Of a stretch of 64,000 nt of DNA, positions 1 through 8,864 are shown in pieces (within the stretch, counting starts at the first letter, position 1; every line of letters starts with the position of its first letter). Source of the stretch: Gaiellasilicea sp963802765 (GTDB lineage: Bacteria; Actinomycetota; Thermoleophilia; Gaiellales; Gaiellaceae); assembly GCA_963802765.1 (NCBI GenBank), contig CAWDJZ010000002.1, forward strand, positions 78,464-142,463. Direction: 5' to 3'. Position numbers and translations under genes: made by a program. Below the pieces are notes generated by a model that saw only the letters and a list, made by a program, of their open reading frames with translations, made no database searches and was not told the DNA's origin.

Positions 1-2
1 AC

Positions 3-1607
3 GGCGGCCGCTTCGAGCTCTCCCCGACGGAGGCGTTCACGGCCGAGCGCCGCTACCGGGACGACACGAACGTCCTCGAGACGACCTTCCGGACCGGCGG
101 AGGCACCGTGCGCGTCACCGACGCGCTCACGCTGCACGACAACCGGGTGCTGGCGCCGCTGCGCGAGCTCGTCCGCGTCGTCGACGGGCTCGAGGGAAGC
201 GTCGAGATGGGCTGGCACTTCCGGCCGCGGCTCGACTTCGGACGGCGCACACTCCGCACCCGCCGGCGCGGCGACGCACTCGTGGCCGTGAGCGGGAAGG
301 ACGCGCTGGCGCTGTCGAGCTGGGACGCGGGCGAGGGTGCCTTCACGGTGACGGCCGGCTCGCGAGCGACGCTGGCGCTGACGCACGCGCACATGGAGCC
401 GCTCGTGCTGCCCTGCCGCGCAGACGTGGAGCGGCGGGTCGAGGAGGCCACCACCTTCTGGGCGGACTGGAGCGGCCGGCTCGAGTACGACGGGCCCTGG
501 CGTGACGCCGTCGTCCGCAGCGCACTTGCGTTGAAGCTGCTCGCGTTCTCCCCCTCCGGCTGCATCGTCGCGGCTCCGACGACCTCGCTGCCCGAGTGGA
601 TCGGCAGCGACCGGAACTGGGACTACCGCTTCGGATGGCTGCGCGACGGCCTCTACACGCTCCGCGCGCTGCTCGCGCTCGGCTGCGTCGACGAGGCGCG
701 GGCCTTCTTCTGGTGGCAGATGCACGCGACGAGGACAACCGAGCCCGATCTGCGGCCGCTGTACTGCACCGACGGCCGCATACGCACCGACGAGCAGGAG
801 TTGGCCCTTCCCGGCTACCGCGGCTCGGTCCCGGTGCGATGCGGCAACGCGGCGTCGACCCAGCTCCAACTCGACTCGTACGGAGCGCTGCTGGAGGGCG
901 CCTGGCGCTTCTGGTCGAAGACCGGCTCGCTCGGCGCCGCCCGTCCGAAGGAGCTGGCCGCGCTCGCCGACTTCGTCGCGTCGGAGTGGCGCCGACCGGA
1001 CTCCGGGATCTGGGAACCGCGGGACGAGCCGAAGCACTACGTCCAGTCGAAGGCGATGTGCTGGACGGCGCTCGACCGGGCGACGCGACTGGCCGAGCAG
1101 GGCGTCCTGCCCGATCGGGAGGAGTGGCGGGCAGCGGCGGAGGAGATCCACGACTGGGTCGAGACCGAGGGCTGGGACGAGGGGCGCCGGACGTATCTGC
1201 GCGCGCCCGAGCTGGGGAGGGACGCCGACGGCGCCCTCCTTACACTCGCGCTCTGCGCCTACGCCCGTGCGGACGAGCCGCGCTTCCTCTCCACCGCGGA
1301 GGCGATCCGGTCCGACCTCGCCGCCGGCGGCCCATTCCTCTACCGCTACACGGGAGCCGCCGAGAAGGAGGGCGCGTTCCTGACGTGCTCCTTCTGGCTC
1401 GCCGACGCCCTGGCGCGTGCCGGCCGCCGCGAGGAGGCGGCGGCGCTGATGGACGAGCTCGTCGCCGCCGCGAACGACGTCGGGCTCTACGCCGAGGAGA
1501 TCGACCCGGAGTCGGGCGAGTTCCTCGGCAACCTGCCGCAGGGCCTCGTCCACCTCGCGCTCGTGAACGCGGCCGTCTCGTACGCCGGCACGGACGACGA
1601 GCCGTGA
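3..1607 (+). CDS. GH15 family glucoamylase/trehalase-like enzyme, 5' end outside window
   Basis: Glycoside hydrolase family 15 enzyme, which hydrolyses alpha-glucosidic bonds (glucoamylase or trehalase; substrate not decidable here). The frame is open from the left edge, and the first codons already read family sequence (GGRFEL, then NVLETTFRT), so the gene starts before the window; the internal GTG at 108 is not the start. The (alpha/alpha)6-barrel signature APTTSLPEWIG followed by NWDYRFGWLRDG is intact, as is the late EEIDPESGEFLGNLPQ motif. It overlaps the next gene by four bases (GTGA). A second full-length GH15 gene converges from 3855, so two paralogues flank one small membrane protein. 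Confidence 0.85.
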   Translation, partial: GGRFELSPTEAFTAERRYRDDTNVLETTFRTGGGTVRVTDALTLHDNRVLAPLRELVRVVDGLEGSVEMGWHFRPRLDFGRRTLRTRRRGDALVAVSGKDALALSSWDAGEGAFTVTAGSRATLALTHAHMEPLVLPCRADVERRVEEATTFWADWSGRLEYDGPWRDAVVRSALALKLLAFSPSGCIVAAPTTSLPEWIGSDRNWDYRFGWLRDGLYTLRALLALGCVDEARAFFWWQMHATRTTEPDLRPLYCTDGRIRTDEQELALPGYRGSVPVRCGNAASTQLQLDSYGALLEGAWRFWSKTGSLGAARPKELAALADFVASEWRRPDSGIWEPRDEPKHYVQSKAMCWTALDRATRLAEQGVLPDREEWRAAAEEIHDWVETEGWDEGRRTYLRAPELGRDADGALLTLALCAYARADEPRFLSTAEAIRSDLAAGGPFLYRYTGAAEKEGAFLTCSFWLADALARAGRREEAAALMDELVAAANDVGLYAEEIDPESGEFLGNLPQGLVHLALVNAAVSYAGTDDEP

Positions 1608-2077
1608 TCCTCGGCGCGCTCGCAGGCGGGCTCGTCGGCACGGTGGTGCTCACGACGGGAAGCAGGCTGGCCCAGCAGCTGGGCTGGACCCGGATGGACA
1701 TCCCGCTGCTGCTCGGCACCGTCTTCACGCCGTCCCGCAGCCGCGCGAGCGTGATCGGCTACGCGATTCATTTTGCGAATGGGCTCCTGTTCTCGCTCGC
1801 CTACGGCCTCGTCTTCGAGGCCACCGGCCGCGCCGGCTGGCTCTTCGGCCTCGTCCTCGGCGCGGTGCACGGGGTGTTCGCAGGCGGCGCTCTGCTGAAC
1901 GTGCTCCTGCCCGCCGTCCATCCCCGCATGGGGACGGTGTGGACGGACGCGCGCTCGGCTCCACTGCTCGAGCCGCCCGGCTTCCTCCTCGCCAACTACG
2001 GCCGCGCGACCCTGGTCGCGACCTTCGTGCTGCACCTGGCCTACGGCGCGATCGTCGGGCTCTTTGCCTCGCTCTGA
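1604..2077 (+). CDS. small integral membrane protein
   Basis: Unrecognised 157-residue protein. It starts with a GTG that overlaps the stop of the preceding GH15 gene (GTGA), so translation is probably coupled. Several hydrophobic segments are visible: residues about 1-20 (ILGALAGGLVGTVVL), about 45-70 (VIGYAIHFANGLLFSLAYGL), about 75-105 and the last 25. There is a central loop with HPRMGTVWTD and LLEPPGFLLANYG. It looks like a four-helix membrane protein. The 3' end overlaps the convergent GH15 gene by 37 bases. No function can be given; the only context is linkage to the two GH15 enzymes. Confidence 0.65.
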   Translation: MILGALAGGLVGTVVLTTGSRLAQQLGWTRMDIPLLLGTVFTPSRSRASVIGYAIHFANGLLFSLAYGLVFEATGRAGWLFGLVLGAVHGVFAGGALLNVLLPAVHPRMGTVWTDARSAPLLEPPGFLLANYGRATLVATFVLHLAYGAIVGLFASL

Positions 2078-3855
2078 GCCTCGAGCGCCCGGTCGAGCGT
2101 CAGCGCGGTGTGCAGCAGCCCGATGTGCGAGAAGGCCTGGGGGAAGTTGCCGACGAGACGGCGTTCGCCGGGGTCGTACTCCTCCGACAGCAGGCCGAGG
2201 TCGTTCCGGAGGGCCAGGAGCCGCTCGAACAGCTCCTTCGCCTCCTCGAGCTCGCCGAGCAGGACGAGATTGTCGACGAACCAGAAGGAGCAGAGGAAGA
2301 AGGCCCCCTCGCCGGGCGGCAGGCCGTCCACAGCCTCCGTCTTCTCGTCGTGGCGGTAGCGGAGGACGAAGCCGTCCTCCATCAACTCACGCCGCACCGC
2401 CTCCAGCGTGCCGCGGACGCGGGGATCGCTCGCGGGCAGGAAGCCGACGAGCGGGATCGTCAGCAGGCTCGCATCGAGCCGTGTCGAGCCGTACGACTGC
2501 ACGAACGAGCCCAGCTCGGGGTCGAAGCCGCGCTCGAGCACCTCGCTGTGGATCTCGTCCCGCACGACGCGCCAGCGCTCCGCGGGGCCCGTTCGGCCGA
2601 ACTCTTCGATCAGACGCAGGCCGCGGTCGAACGCCACCCACGCCATCACCTTCGAGTGCGTGAAGTGCCGACGGGGGCCGCGCACCTCCCAGATGCCGTC
2701 GTCGGGCTCGCGCCAGCGCTGCTCGAGATTGACGAGCAGGTGGCGGACGAGGGCCCACGCACTGTCGTCCGCGGGGAGCCCGCGACGGCGCGCCTCGTAC
2801 AGCACGTCGAGGACCTCTCCGTAGACGTCGAGCTGGAACTGCTCGCTCGCGCCGTTCCCGACCCGCACCGGACGGGAGTGCTCGTATCCGTCGAGCCACG
2901 GGAGCTCGAGCTCGGTCAGCCTCCGCTCGCCGCCGGGGCCGTACATGATCTGGAGGTCGTCCGGGTCGCCGGCCACCGCGCGCAGCAACCAGTTGCGCCA
3001 GGCGCCGGCCTCGTCGACGAAGCCGTTCTCGAGCAGTCCCGCCAGGGCAAACGTCGCGTCGCGGAGCCAGCAGAAGCGGTAGTCCCAGTTGCGCACGCCG
3101 CCGAGCCGCTCGGGGAGCGAGGTCGTGGGTGCCGCGACGAGGCCGCCGGTCGGCGCGTAGGTCATCGCCTTCAGCACCATCAGCGAACGGTGGACGGCAT
3201 CTGCGTACCGACCGCTGTAGGTGCAGCCGGTCAGCCACTCGGTCCAGTACGAACAGGTGTCCCCGAGCGACTCCTCCGGATTGATCGCCGCCGGCGGCTC
3301 GTGGTGGGACGGAAACCACGTGAGCACGAACGGCGCGCGCTCGCCGGCGCCGATCGTGAACTCGGCGACCGTGGTGAGGTTCTCGCCGCGGGCGTCGATC
3401 GGAGTGTCCAGGCAGAGCGCGTCCGGTCCCGCGACGGCGAGCCGCCTTCCGTCGTGGAGACGTTGCACCCAGGGCACGACCGAGCCGTAGTCGAAACGGA
3501 TGACGAGCTCCATCCGCATCGGCACCTCGCCCTCGAGCCCCTCGACGATCCGCACCACGTCCGGGTCGACCCCGCGTGGGGGCATGAAGTCCGTCACCCG
3601 CACGACGCCGTGCTCGGTGTGGAAGTCGAGCACGTGGACGAGGGAGCGGTCGCGATAGCACCGCTCGACCCGCTCGACCGCGCAGTCTGGGGCGAGCAGC
3701 CAGCGGCCGTTCCGTACGTCGCCGAGCAGGGCCGCGAAGCAAGCGCCGGAGTCGAAGCGGGGGAAGCAGAGCCAGTCGATCGAGCCGTTTCGGCCGACGA
3801 GCGCGGCGGTCTGCAGGTCCCCGATGAGCCCGTAGTCCTCGATCTGCATCGTCAC
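2041..3855 (-). CDS. GH15 family glucoamylase/trehalase-like enzyme, full length
   Basis: Complete 604-residue GH15 enzyme. The N-terminal beta-sandwich begins with the family opening IEDYGLIGDLQTAALV, including the typical GSIDWLCFPRFDS. The catalytic (alpha/alpha)6 barrel carries APTTSLPERLGG and NWDYRFCWLRD (about residues 256-266) and, near the end, SEEYDPGERRLVGNFPQA with the glutamate pair expected of the family. The length fits actinobacterial GH15 trehalases and glucoamylases; the exact substrate cannot be read from sequence. The GTG at 3855 overlaps the upstream stop (GTGA); an ATG two codons later is an alternative start. It forms a co-directional run with the glycosyltransferase and the 102-residue gene upstream, suggesting a trehalose or glycogen-type saccharide role (inference). 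Confidence 0.88.
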   Translation of the reverse strand: MTMQIEDYGLIGDLQTAALVGRNGSIDWLCFPRFDSGACFAALLGDVRNGRWLLAPDCAVERVERCYRDRSLVHVLDFHTEHGVVRVTDFMPPRGVDPDVVRIVEGLEGEVPMRMELVIRFDYGSVVPWVQRLHDGRRLAVAGPDALCLDTPIDARGENLTTVAEFTIGAGERAPFVLTWFPSHHEPPAAINPEESLGDTCSYWTEWLTGCTYSGRYADAVHRSLMVLKAMTYAPTGGLVAAPTTSLPERLGGVRNWDYRFCWLRDATFALAGLLENGFVDEAGAWRNWLLRAVAGDPDDLQIMYGPGGERRLTELELPWLDGYEHSRPVRVGNGASEQFQLDVYGEVLDVLYEARRRGLPADDSAWALVRHLLVNLEQRWREPDDGIWEVRGPRRHFTHSKVMAWVAFDRGLRLIEEFGRTGPAERWRVVRDEIHSEVLERGFDPELGSFVQSYGSTRLDASLLTIPLVGFLPASDPRVRGTLEAVRRELMEDGFVLRYRHDEKTEAVDGLPPGEGAFFLCSFWFVDNLVLLGELEEAKELFERLLALRNDLGLLSEEYDPGERRLVGNFPQAFSHIGLLHTALTLDRALEAQSEAKSPTIAP

Positions 3856-4160
3856 TCCCGGAGGCCGGTCAGGTTCGGGAACCGCCTTCGGGCCGCACGC
3901 CCGAACGCCTGCTCGTAGGAGCCCCGCGTCTCCTCGTCGAGGGTGGCGGCGTAGGTGTCGCGCAGTTCTTCGAGGCGGTCGACGACCGCCTCCAGCACGA
4001 GCTGGTAGTCGCCGTACGCCTCCTCCGCCTCGTCTCGTTCGGCCCGGTTATAAGCGCGTTCCGCTGCCTCCGCCTCCTCGAGGAGCTCGGCATCGTCTTC
4101 GGCGAAGAGGTCGAGCTGCCGCCGGACGAGGTCGCCGAACCGGTCGCGGCGAAAGATCAC
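3852..4160 (-). CDS. small acidic helical protein
   Basis: Unrecognised 102-residue protein with GTG start overlapping the stop of the upstream glycosyltransferase; its own stop overlaps the start of the GH15 gene. This double GTGA overlap argues that it is a real gene in a three-gene operon. The sequence is strongly helical and charged (DDAELLEEAEAAERAYNRAERDEAEEAY), with a predicted coiled-coil centre and a basic C-terminus (RAARRRFPNLTGL). There are no signal peptide or membrane segments. Function unknown; partner or regulator of the adjacent sugar enzymes is only a guess. Confidence 0.6.
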   Translation of the reverse strand: MIFRRDRFGDLVRRQLDLFAEDDAELLEEAEAAERAYNRAERDEAEEAYGDYQLVLEAVVDRLEELRDTYAATLDEETRGSYEQAFGRAARRRFPNLTGLRE

Positions 4161-5158
4161 GTCAGCTCGCGGTAGAGCTCGAGGTGCGCCTGTGCCGCCG
4201 CGTCCCAGGTCAGCTCGGCGCGGGCCCGCAGCGCGCCCGCCCGCGCCGCGGCGAGTGCGCTCTCGTCGTCCAGCAGCTCGCTGACAGCGGCGGCAAGGCC
4301 GTCGACGTCGTCGGGCGCGACCACGCGGCCGGCGCCGAAGGCGCGCACAGGCTCCGCGAGGCCGCCGACGTCGTAGACGACCGCAGGGAGCCCGGCTCCG
4401 AGCGCGCGGAGCAACGCGCCGCTCTGGTCGAGCTCGGCGCGGTAGGGAAAGATCGCCACGGTCGACTCGGCCAGCGCCAGGTCGATCTCGGCCTCCGGCA
4501 GGAACGCGTTGCTGTCGCCCGCGACCCTGAGCTCGGCGCCCGCCACACGGGCGACCGCCTCCCGGGCGTGCTCGAGCTGCTTGTAGGGCCGGACGAGGCC
4601 GAGCGCGAGCACCGTGCGCCCGTCGTCGTGCCGCTCCGGGTCGCTCGGCGACACGGGATGGGGGATCACGCGCAGCTTTCCGGCCGGGACGCCGAATGCG
4701 GCCAGCGCCTCGCGGCCGTTCTCCGAGTGGACGACGATCCGCTCGAAGCGCCCGAACGCGCGCCGCCAGAGGCCGGTCTTGGCGGCGGTCCGCCGTGGCA
4801 AGAGATCGTGCGCCGTCAGGACGAGTGGGGCGCGGTGTCTGAGCAGCCTCGCATCCAGCTCGGGGGCGGCGAGCCACTGCACGTGAACGACGTCGGCCGC
4901 CGTCGCCGCGAGGCGGGCGAGCCCGAGCGGGTGCTCGACGGCCTTCAGCGGCAGCCGCAGCCGGGAGCGCCCAAAAAGGCGCGACGAAAGCGGGTAGAAG
5001 AGCTCCCGGCGCCGGTAACCCTCGGGGGCGGCGACGTCGCCGAAGCGGAATCGCGACGTGATGAGCTCCACGTCGGCGCCCGCGCGCGCGAGCGCTGCGG
5101 CGAGGTCGTGGTCGTACGGCGGCGTGAACGCAGGTGGATCGGCGATGACGACGCGCAT
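4157..5158 (-). CDS. GT4-like glycosyltransferase
   Basis: 333-residue GT-B fold glycosyltransferase. It starts at ATG 5158 (MRVVIADPPAF). The N-terminal half shows the acceptor-domain pattern with DVVHVQWLAAPE and LVLTAHDLLPRR. The C-terminal half has the donor-domain features of family GT4: VLALGLVRPYKQL, the strand LRVAGD, then VAIFPYRAELDQSGALLRALGAGLPAVVYDVGG, which corresponds to the E-x7-E-type nucleotide-sugar site region in shortened form. It probably transfers a sugar from a nucleotide-sugar donor in the cytoplasm. It heads a leftward operon (glycosyltransferase, small acidic protein, GH15), each joined by GTGA overlaps. Confidence 0.8.
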   Translation of the reverse strand: MRVVIADPPAFTPPYDHDLAAALARAGADVELITSRFRFGDVAAPEGYRRRELFYPLSSRLFGRSRLRLPLKAVEHPLGLARLAATAADVVHVQWLAAPELDARLLRHRAPLVLTAHDLLPRRTAAKTGLWRRAFGRFERIVVHSENGREALAAFGVPAGKLRVIPHPVSPSDPERHDDGRTVLALGLVRPYKQLEHAREAVARVAGAELRVAGDSNAFLPEAEIDLALAESTVAIFPYRAELDQSGALLRALGAGLPAVVYDVGGLAEPVRAFGAGRVVAPDDVDGLAAAVSELLDDESALAAARAGALRARAELTWDAAAQAHLELYRELT

Positions 5159-5164
5159 CGTTCG

Positions 5165-5170
5165 TAGGGT
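5165..5170 (+). promoter_or_regulatory. -10 box, leaderless-type promoter of the EEP gene
   Basis: TAGGGT lies nine bases before the GTG at 5180 with no Shine-Dalgarno sequence between them. This is the actinobacterial TANNNT -10 placed so that the transcript would begin at or just before the start codon. The same arrangement recurs at several genes in the window. No clear -35. Confidence 0.4.
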
Positions 5171-5179
5171 ATTGCGCCC

Positions 5180-5887
5180 GTGCTCGTGCGCAGCTGGAAC
5201 GTCTTCCATGGCAACACGTCCCCGCCGGGGCGCCGCAGCCACATGGAGGAGATGGTGCGCCTGGCGACCGCGGACCGGCCCGACGTGCTCTGCCTGCAGG
5301 AGCTGCCGCTCTGGGTGCGTCCGCAGCTGCCGCGCTGGAGCGGGATGAAAGAGCTCAGCGTCGTAACACGGCCGGCGCCGCTCGGGGACTGGCTCGGCGG
5401 TGCGATCACGCGCCTCCACAACGGCTTCTTCCGCTCGGCCCTGGCGGGCCAGGCGAACGCGATCCTGCTCGCACCCGGTTTCCAGCCGCTCGAGCACCGC
5501 GCGTTCCGGATCGACGAGCGACGGCAGGAACAGCGCTGGTGCCACGCCGTCCAGCTCGACGGCCTCGTCGTCGCGAACCTGCACGCGACGAACGACTTCC
5601 GGCATCCGGACGTCCCCGCGGCCGAGATCATCCGCGCGGAGGCGTTCGTGACCGAACTGGCGGGAGGGCTCGCGGGCGGGCTCCCGTGCGTGCTGGCGGG
5701 CGACTTCAACCTGCGCGCCGAGCACCTGCGCGAGCTGCCCGGCTGGTCCGCGCTCGGGCCCGGGATCGACCACGTGCTCGTCCGGGGGCTCGCCGCCTCG
5801 CCGCTCTCGGCCTGGCCGCTCGACCGGCGGCGTCATGATGGCCAGGTGCTCTCCGACCACGCTCCCGTCGAGGTGACGATCGGATGA
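5180..5887 (+). CDS. endonuclease/exonuclease/phosphatase (EEP) superfamily protein
   Basis: 235-residue member of the EEP metal-dependent phosphoesterase fold (Mg-dependent nucleases, phosphatases and sphingomyelinases). The motifs occur in the right order: RSWNVFHGN at the start, LCLQELP (metal-binding glutamate), VANLHATNDF, LAGDFN (catalytic Asp-Asn pair) and SDHAPVEV (catalytic histidine) at the end. The substrate cannot be told. It has a GTG start without Shine-Dalgarno behind a TAGGGT box. It overlaps the following aminotransferase by ATGA and diverges from the glycosyltransferase at 5158 with only 21 bases between them. Confidence 0.82.
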   Translation: MLVRSWNVFHGNTSPPGRRSHMEEMVRLATADRPDVLCLQELPLWVRPQLPRWSGMKELSVVTRPAPLGDWLGGAITRLHNGFFRSALAGQANAILLAPGFQPLEHRAFRIDERRQEQRWCHAVQLDGLVVANLHATNDFRHPDVPAAEIIRAEAFVTELAGGLAGGLPCVLAGDFNLRAEHLRELPGWSALGPGIDHVLVRGLAASPLSAWPLDRRRHDGQVLSDHAPVEVTIG

Positions 5888-6930
5888 CCCACGCGGAGGC
5901 ACGCGCTCTGTTTCCCGTCCTCGAGCGGGTCGCCTACCTGAACGCGGGCACGTTCGGCCCGCTCGCCCGCCCGACCGCGGAGGCGGTCCGGCGGCAGCTG
6001 GACGCCGACCTCGAGCAGGGTCGGATGGGGAAGGCGTACTTCGAGGCGATGCTCGAGCTCCGGGCGGAAGTTCGAAAGGCCGTCGCTGCACTCGTGGGGG
6101 TCGAGGTGGAGCAGATCGCCCTCACGGGCTCGACGACGGACGGCTGCAACATCGTGCTCGCCGGGCTGGGGCTCGGCCCCGCGGACGAGGTCGTGATCAC
6201 CGGTGAGGAGCACTTCGGGCTCACCGGCCCGGTGTACACGAGCGGCGCCCACGTCGTCGTGACCGCCCCCGATCCTGATGCGATCCTGGCGGCCGTCTCC
6301 CCGCGCACCCGGCTCCTCGCGCTCTCGCAGGTGCTCTGGACCAGCGGCCGCGTGCTGCCCGTGCACGAGCTGCGCGAGCGCACGGGCATCCCGATCCTCG
6401 TCGACGGCGCCCAGTCGGTGGGCGCGATCCCGGTCGACGCCTCGGGGCTCGACTTCTTGACCGTCTCCGGGCAGAAGTGGCTCTGTGGGCCGGACGCGAC
6501 GGGAGCGCTGGTCGTCGCCGACCCGGAGCGGCTCCGGATCGCGCGGCCGAGCTATTTCTCGCAGTCGGAGTACGAGCCGTCCGGCCGCTTCGAGCCTGCT
6601 GACGGCGCAGCCCGCTTCGATCAGGGCTGGATCGCGACGGCAAGCCTGGCGGGCTTCGTGGCCGCGCTCGGGCTGCCGCCGGAGTGGTGCTTCGAGCGCG
6701 CTGCCGAGCAGGCGCGCCGATGCCGGGAGCTCCTGGCTCCGCACGTGGAGGTCGTTGCGGGCGGCGCGACGCTCGTAGCCTTCCGTGCGGAGGACCCGCC
6801 GGCGCTCGTCGCGCGCCTCGCGGAAGCGGACGTCGCCGTGCGCGAGATCCCGGGCACTGGGCTCGTTCGCGTCTCGTGCGGCTGGTGGACGAACGACGAC
6901 GACCTCGAGCGGCTCGTCGCGGCCTTGTAA
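5884..6930 (+). CDS. class V aminotransferase (PLP-dependent)
   Basis: 348-residue PLP enzyme of the class V aminotransferase/cysteine desulfurase fold. Visible signatures are VAYLNAGTFGPL at the N-terminus, LTGSTTDGCNIVLAG (phosphate-binding region), VDGAQSVGAIPVD (the Asp/Gln that contact the PLP ring) and FLTVSGQKWLCGPDATGALV, whose lysine should form the Schiff base. There is no cysteine-desulfurase active-site loop, so an isopenicillin-N-epimerase-like or other class V aminotransferase is more likely than a desulfurase. It starts at ATG 5884, overlapping the EEP stop. It ends facing the HD hydrolase; both TAA stops lie in the palindrome TAACAG-T-CTGTTA at 6928-6940. Confidence 0.83.
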   Translation: MTHAEARALFPVLERVAYLNAGTFGPLARPTAEAVRRQLDADLEQGRMGKAYFEAMLELRAEVRKAVAALVGVEVEQIALTGSTTDGCNIVLAGLGLGPADEVVITGEEHFGLTGPVYTSGAHVVVTAPDPDAILAAVSPRTRLLALSQVLWTSGRVLPVHELRERTGIPILVDGAQSVGAIPVDASGLDFLTVSGQKWLCGPDATGALVVADPERLRIARPSYFSQSEYEPSGRFEPADGAARFDQGWIATASLAGFVAALGLPPEWCFERAAEQARRCRELLAPHVEVVAGGATLVAFRAEDPPALVARLAEADVAVREIPGTGLVRVSCGWWTNDDDLERLVAAL

Positions 6931-6937
6931 CAGTCTG

Positions 6938-7513
6938 TTAGGCGGCGTCGGCCGTCGTGCGCAGGCCGAGATCTTTCGCGATCGGCTGCAGCGCAGCGAC
7001 GACGTTCGCGATGTGCTCGTCGAGCTCGAGCCCGAGCAGCTCGGCGCCCGCGTAGACCTCGTCGCGGTGGACACCGGCCGCGAAGGACGGCTGCTTCAGC
7101 TTCTTGCGCACCGACTTCGGTTCCAGCCCCTCGAGGCCGGTGGGGCGCACGAGGCCGCAGGCGTGCACGAAGCCCGAGATCTCGTCACAGGCGAAGAGCG
7201 TCTTCTTGAGCGCGGTGTCGCGCTCCAGGTGGAGGTGCTCGGCGTGCGAGAGGACCGCCTCGATCACCTCCTCGGGGTAGCCCTCCTCCCGCAGGATCGG
7301 CGCGCCGTCCTGGGGGTGCTGATCGAGGGTCGGGTGGATCTCGTAGTCGAAGTCGTGCAGGAGCGCGACGACGCCCCACAGCTCCTCGTCCTCGCCGAAC
7401 CGGCGTGCGTACGACCGTGTCGACGCTTCGACCGCGAGCGCGTGCCGGAGCAGGGACTCGCCCTTCGTGTACCGCGTGAGCGTCTCCCACGCCCTCTCCC
7501 GCGTCGGCTCCAT
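6938..7513 (-). CDS. HD-domain phosphohydrolase
   Basis: 191-residue HD superfamily protein, normally a metal-dependent phosphohydrolase. The motif chain is visible: H in LLRHALAVE, the HD pair in VVALLHDFDYE, H in LDQHPQDG, and H in LSHAEHL, followed by CDEISGFVHACGLVRP. This pattern resembles the YedJ-type small HD hydrolases. The start is ATG 7513 (MEPTRERAWETL); upstream codons in the same frame do not look like protein. It diverges from murA, with both promoters in the 50-base gap. Confidence 0.78.
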   Translation of the reverse strand: MEPTRERAWETLTRYTKGESLLRHALAVEASTRSYARRFGEDEELWGVVALLHDFDYEIHPTLDQHPQDGAPILREEGYPEEVIEAVLSHAEHLHLERDTALKKTLFACDEISGFVHACGLVRPTGLEGLEPKSVRKKLKQPSFAAGVHRDEVYAGAELLGLELDEHIANVVAALQPIAKDLGLRTTADAA

Positions 7514-7521
7514 CGGCCGTC

Positions 7522-7527
7522 TACAGT
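7522..7527 (+). promoter_or_regulatory. -10 box upstream of murA
   Basis: TACAGT lies eight bases before an in-frame GTG at 7536, nine codons upstream of the ATG at 7563. If the murA transcript is leaderless, 7536 would be the true start; neither candidate has a convincing Shine-Dalgarno sequence. Confidence 0.35.
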
Positions 7528-7562
7528 ACTCGCCCGTGGCCGCTACTACGCTCTCCACTGGA

Positions 7563-8843
7563 ATGCAGGCATTCGTGATCGAGGGCGGCCGGCCGCTCAG
7601 CGGGACCGTTCGCGCCGCCGGCAACAAGAACGGTGCGCTGCCCATTCTCGCCGCCTGCGTGCTCGCAAACGAGGCCGTTCAGCTCACGAACGTCCCCCGG
7701 ATTCGGGACGTACAGACGATGCTCGACCTGCTCACGGACATCGGTGCCGACGTCGAGTGGACTTCCGAGAACGACGTCACCGTCGACACGACCGGCGTGC
7801 ACAAGACGGAGCTCGACGAAGAGCTCTGTCGGCGCATCCGCGCCTCGTTCCTGCTCGCAGGCCCGCTGCTCGCCCGGTTCGGAAAGGTCGTCGTGCCGCC
7901 TCCCGGCGGGGACGTGATCGGCCGGCGCCGCCTCGACCCGCACATCCACGGCCTCGCCGAGCTCGGCACCGAGATCTCGATCAACGGGCGCTTCGAGATG
8001 AGCGCGCCGGCGCTCCGCGGCAAGCACGTCTTCCTCGACGAGGCGAGCGTGATGGCGACCGAGAACGTGATCATGGCGGCCGTTCTCGCCGAGGGTGAGA
8101 CCGTGATCGGGAACGCGGCCTGCGAGCCCCACGTCCAGGACCTCTGCCGCTTCCTCGTCTCGCTCGGCGCCCGGATCGAGGGAATCGAGTCGAACGTGCT
8201 CAGGGTCGAGGGTGTGAAGGAGCTCCACGGGGGAACGTGGCGCGTCGGCCCGGAGCACATCGAGGTCGGCAGCTTCATCGGGCTCGCCGCCACGACCGGC
8301 AGCGACCTGACGATCGAGGACGTCGAGCCGCGCGACCTGGTCTCGATCCTGCCCGCCTTCGAGCGCCTCGGCGTGCGCGTCGAGGTGGGGGAGAAGACGG
8401 TGCACGTCCCGCCGGGGCAAGAGCTCGTGATCCAGGACGATCTCGGGGGGCAGATTCCCAAGATCGAGGACGGCCCCTGGCCCGCGTTCCCGGCCGACCT
8501 CACCTCGATCGCGGTCGTCACGGCGACCCAGGCGCAGGGCACGGTGCTCGTCTTCGAGAAGATGTTCGAGAGCCGCCTGTTCTTCGTCGACAAGCTGGTC
8601 GCCATGGGTGCCCGGATCATCCTCTGCGACCCGCACCGCGCCGTCGTGACCGGTCCGGCCCGCCTCTACGGTGAGCGGCTGACGAGCCCCGACATCCGCG
8701 CCGGCATGGCCATGCTGATCGCCGCGCTCTGCGCGGAGGGCGTCTCGACGATCGGGAACGTCGCCGAGATCGACCGCGGCTACGAGCGGATCGACGAGCG
8801 CCTGCGCAACCTCGGCGCCCGGATCGAGCGCGTCGACGCGTAG
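7563..8843 (+). CDS. murA: UDP-N-acetylglucosamine 1-carboxyvinyltransferase
   Basis: MurA transfers enolpyruvate from PEP to UDP-GlcNAc, the first committed step of peptidoglycan synthesis, in the cytoplasm. This 426-residue copy has the family opening FVIEGGRPLSGTVRAAGNKNGALPILAA (written here with its GNKNGALP motif key), the repeated EPT-fold pattern, and LTSPDIRAGMAMLIAALCAEG followed by IDRGYERIDERLRNLGARI at the end. The usual active-site cysteine loop position reads PGGDVIGRR with GGDVIG in place of a PGGCxIG motif. This Cys-to-Asp change is the one that gives fosfomycin resistance in mycobacteria and some other actinobacteria. ATG 7563 is chosen by homology; GTG 7536 is the alternative. 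Confidence 0.93.
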   Translation: MQAFVIEGGRPLSGTVRAAGNKNGALPILAACVLANEAVQLTNVPRIRDVQTMLDLLTDIGADVEWTSENDVTVDTTGVHKTELDEELCRRIRASFLLAGPLLARFGKVVVPPPGGDVIGRRRLDPHIHGLAELGTEISINGRFEMSAPALRGKHVFLDEASVMATENVIMAAVLAEGETVIGNAACEPHVQDLCRFLVSLGARIEGIESNVLRVEGVKELHGGTWRVGPEHIEVGSFIGLAATTGSDLTIEDVEPRDLVSILPAFERLGVRVEVGEKTVHVPPGQELVIQDDLGGQIPKIEDGPWPAFPADLTSIAVVTATQAQGTVLVFEKMFESRLFFVDKLVAMGARIILCDPHRAVVTGPARLYGERLTSPDIRAGMAMLIAALCAEGVSTIGNVAEIDRGYERIDERLRNLGARIERVDA

Positions 8844-8864
8844 ACGCTGTATACCCTCGCGGGC

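Noticed and set aside
1939..3918. Very long open frames opposite the GH15 gene and elsewhere (for example opposite pcaB and the MFS gene)
   Set aside because: They are antisense shadows typical of DNA with high GC at third codon positions; their translations are low-complexity Arg/Pro/Ala and resemble no family.
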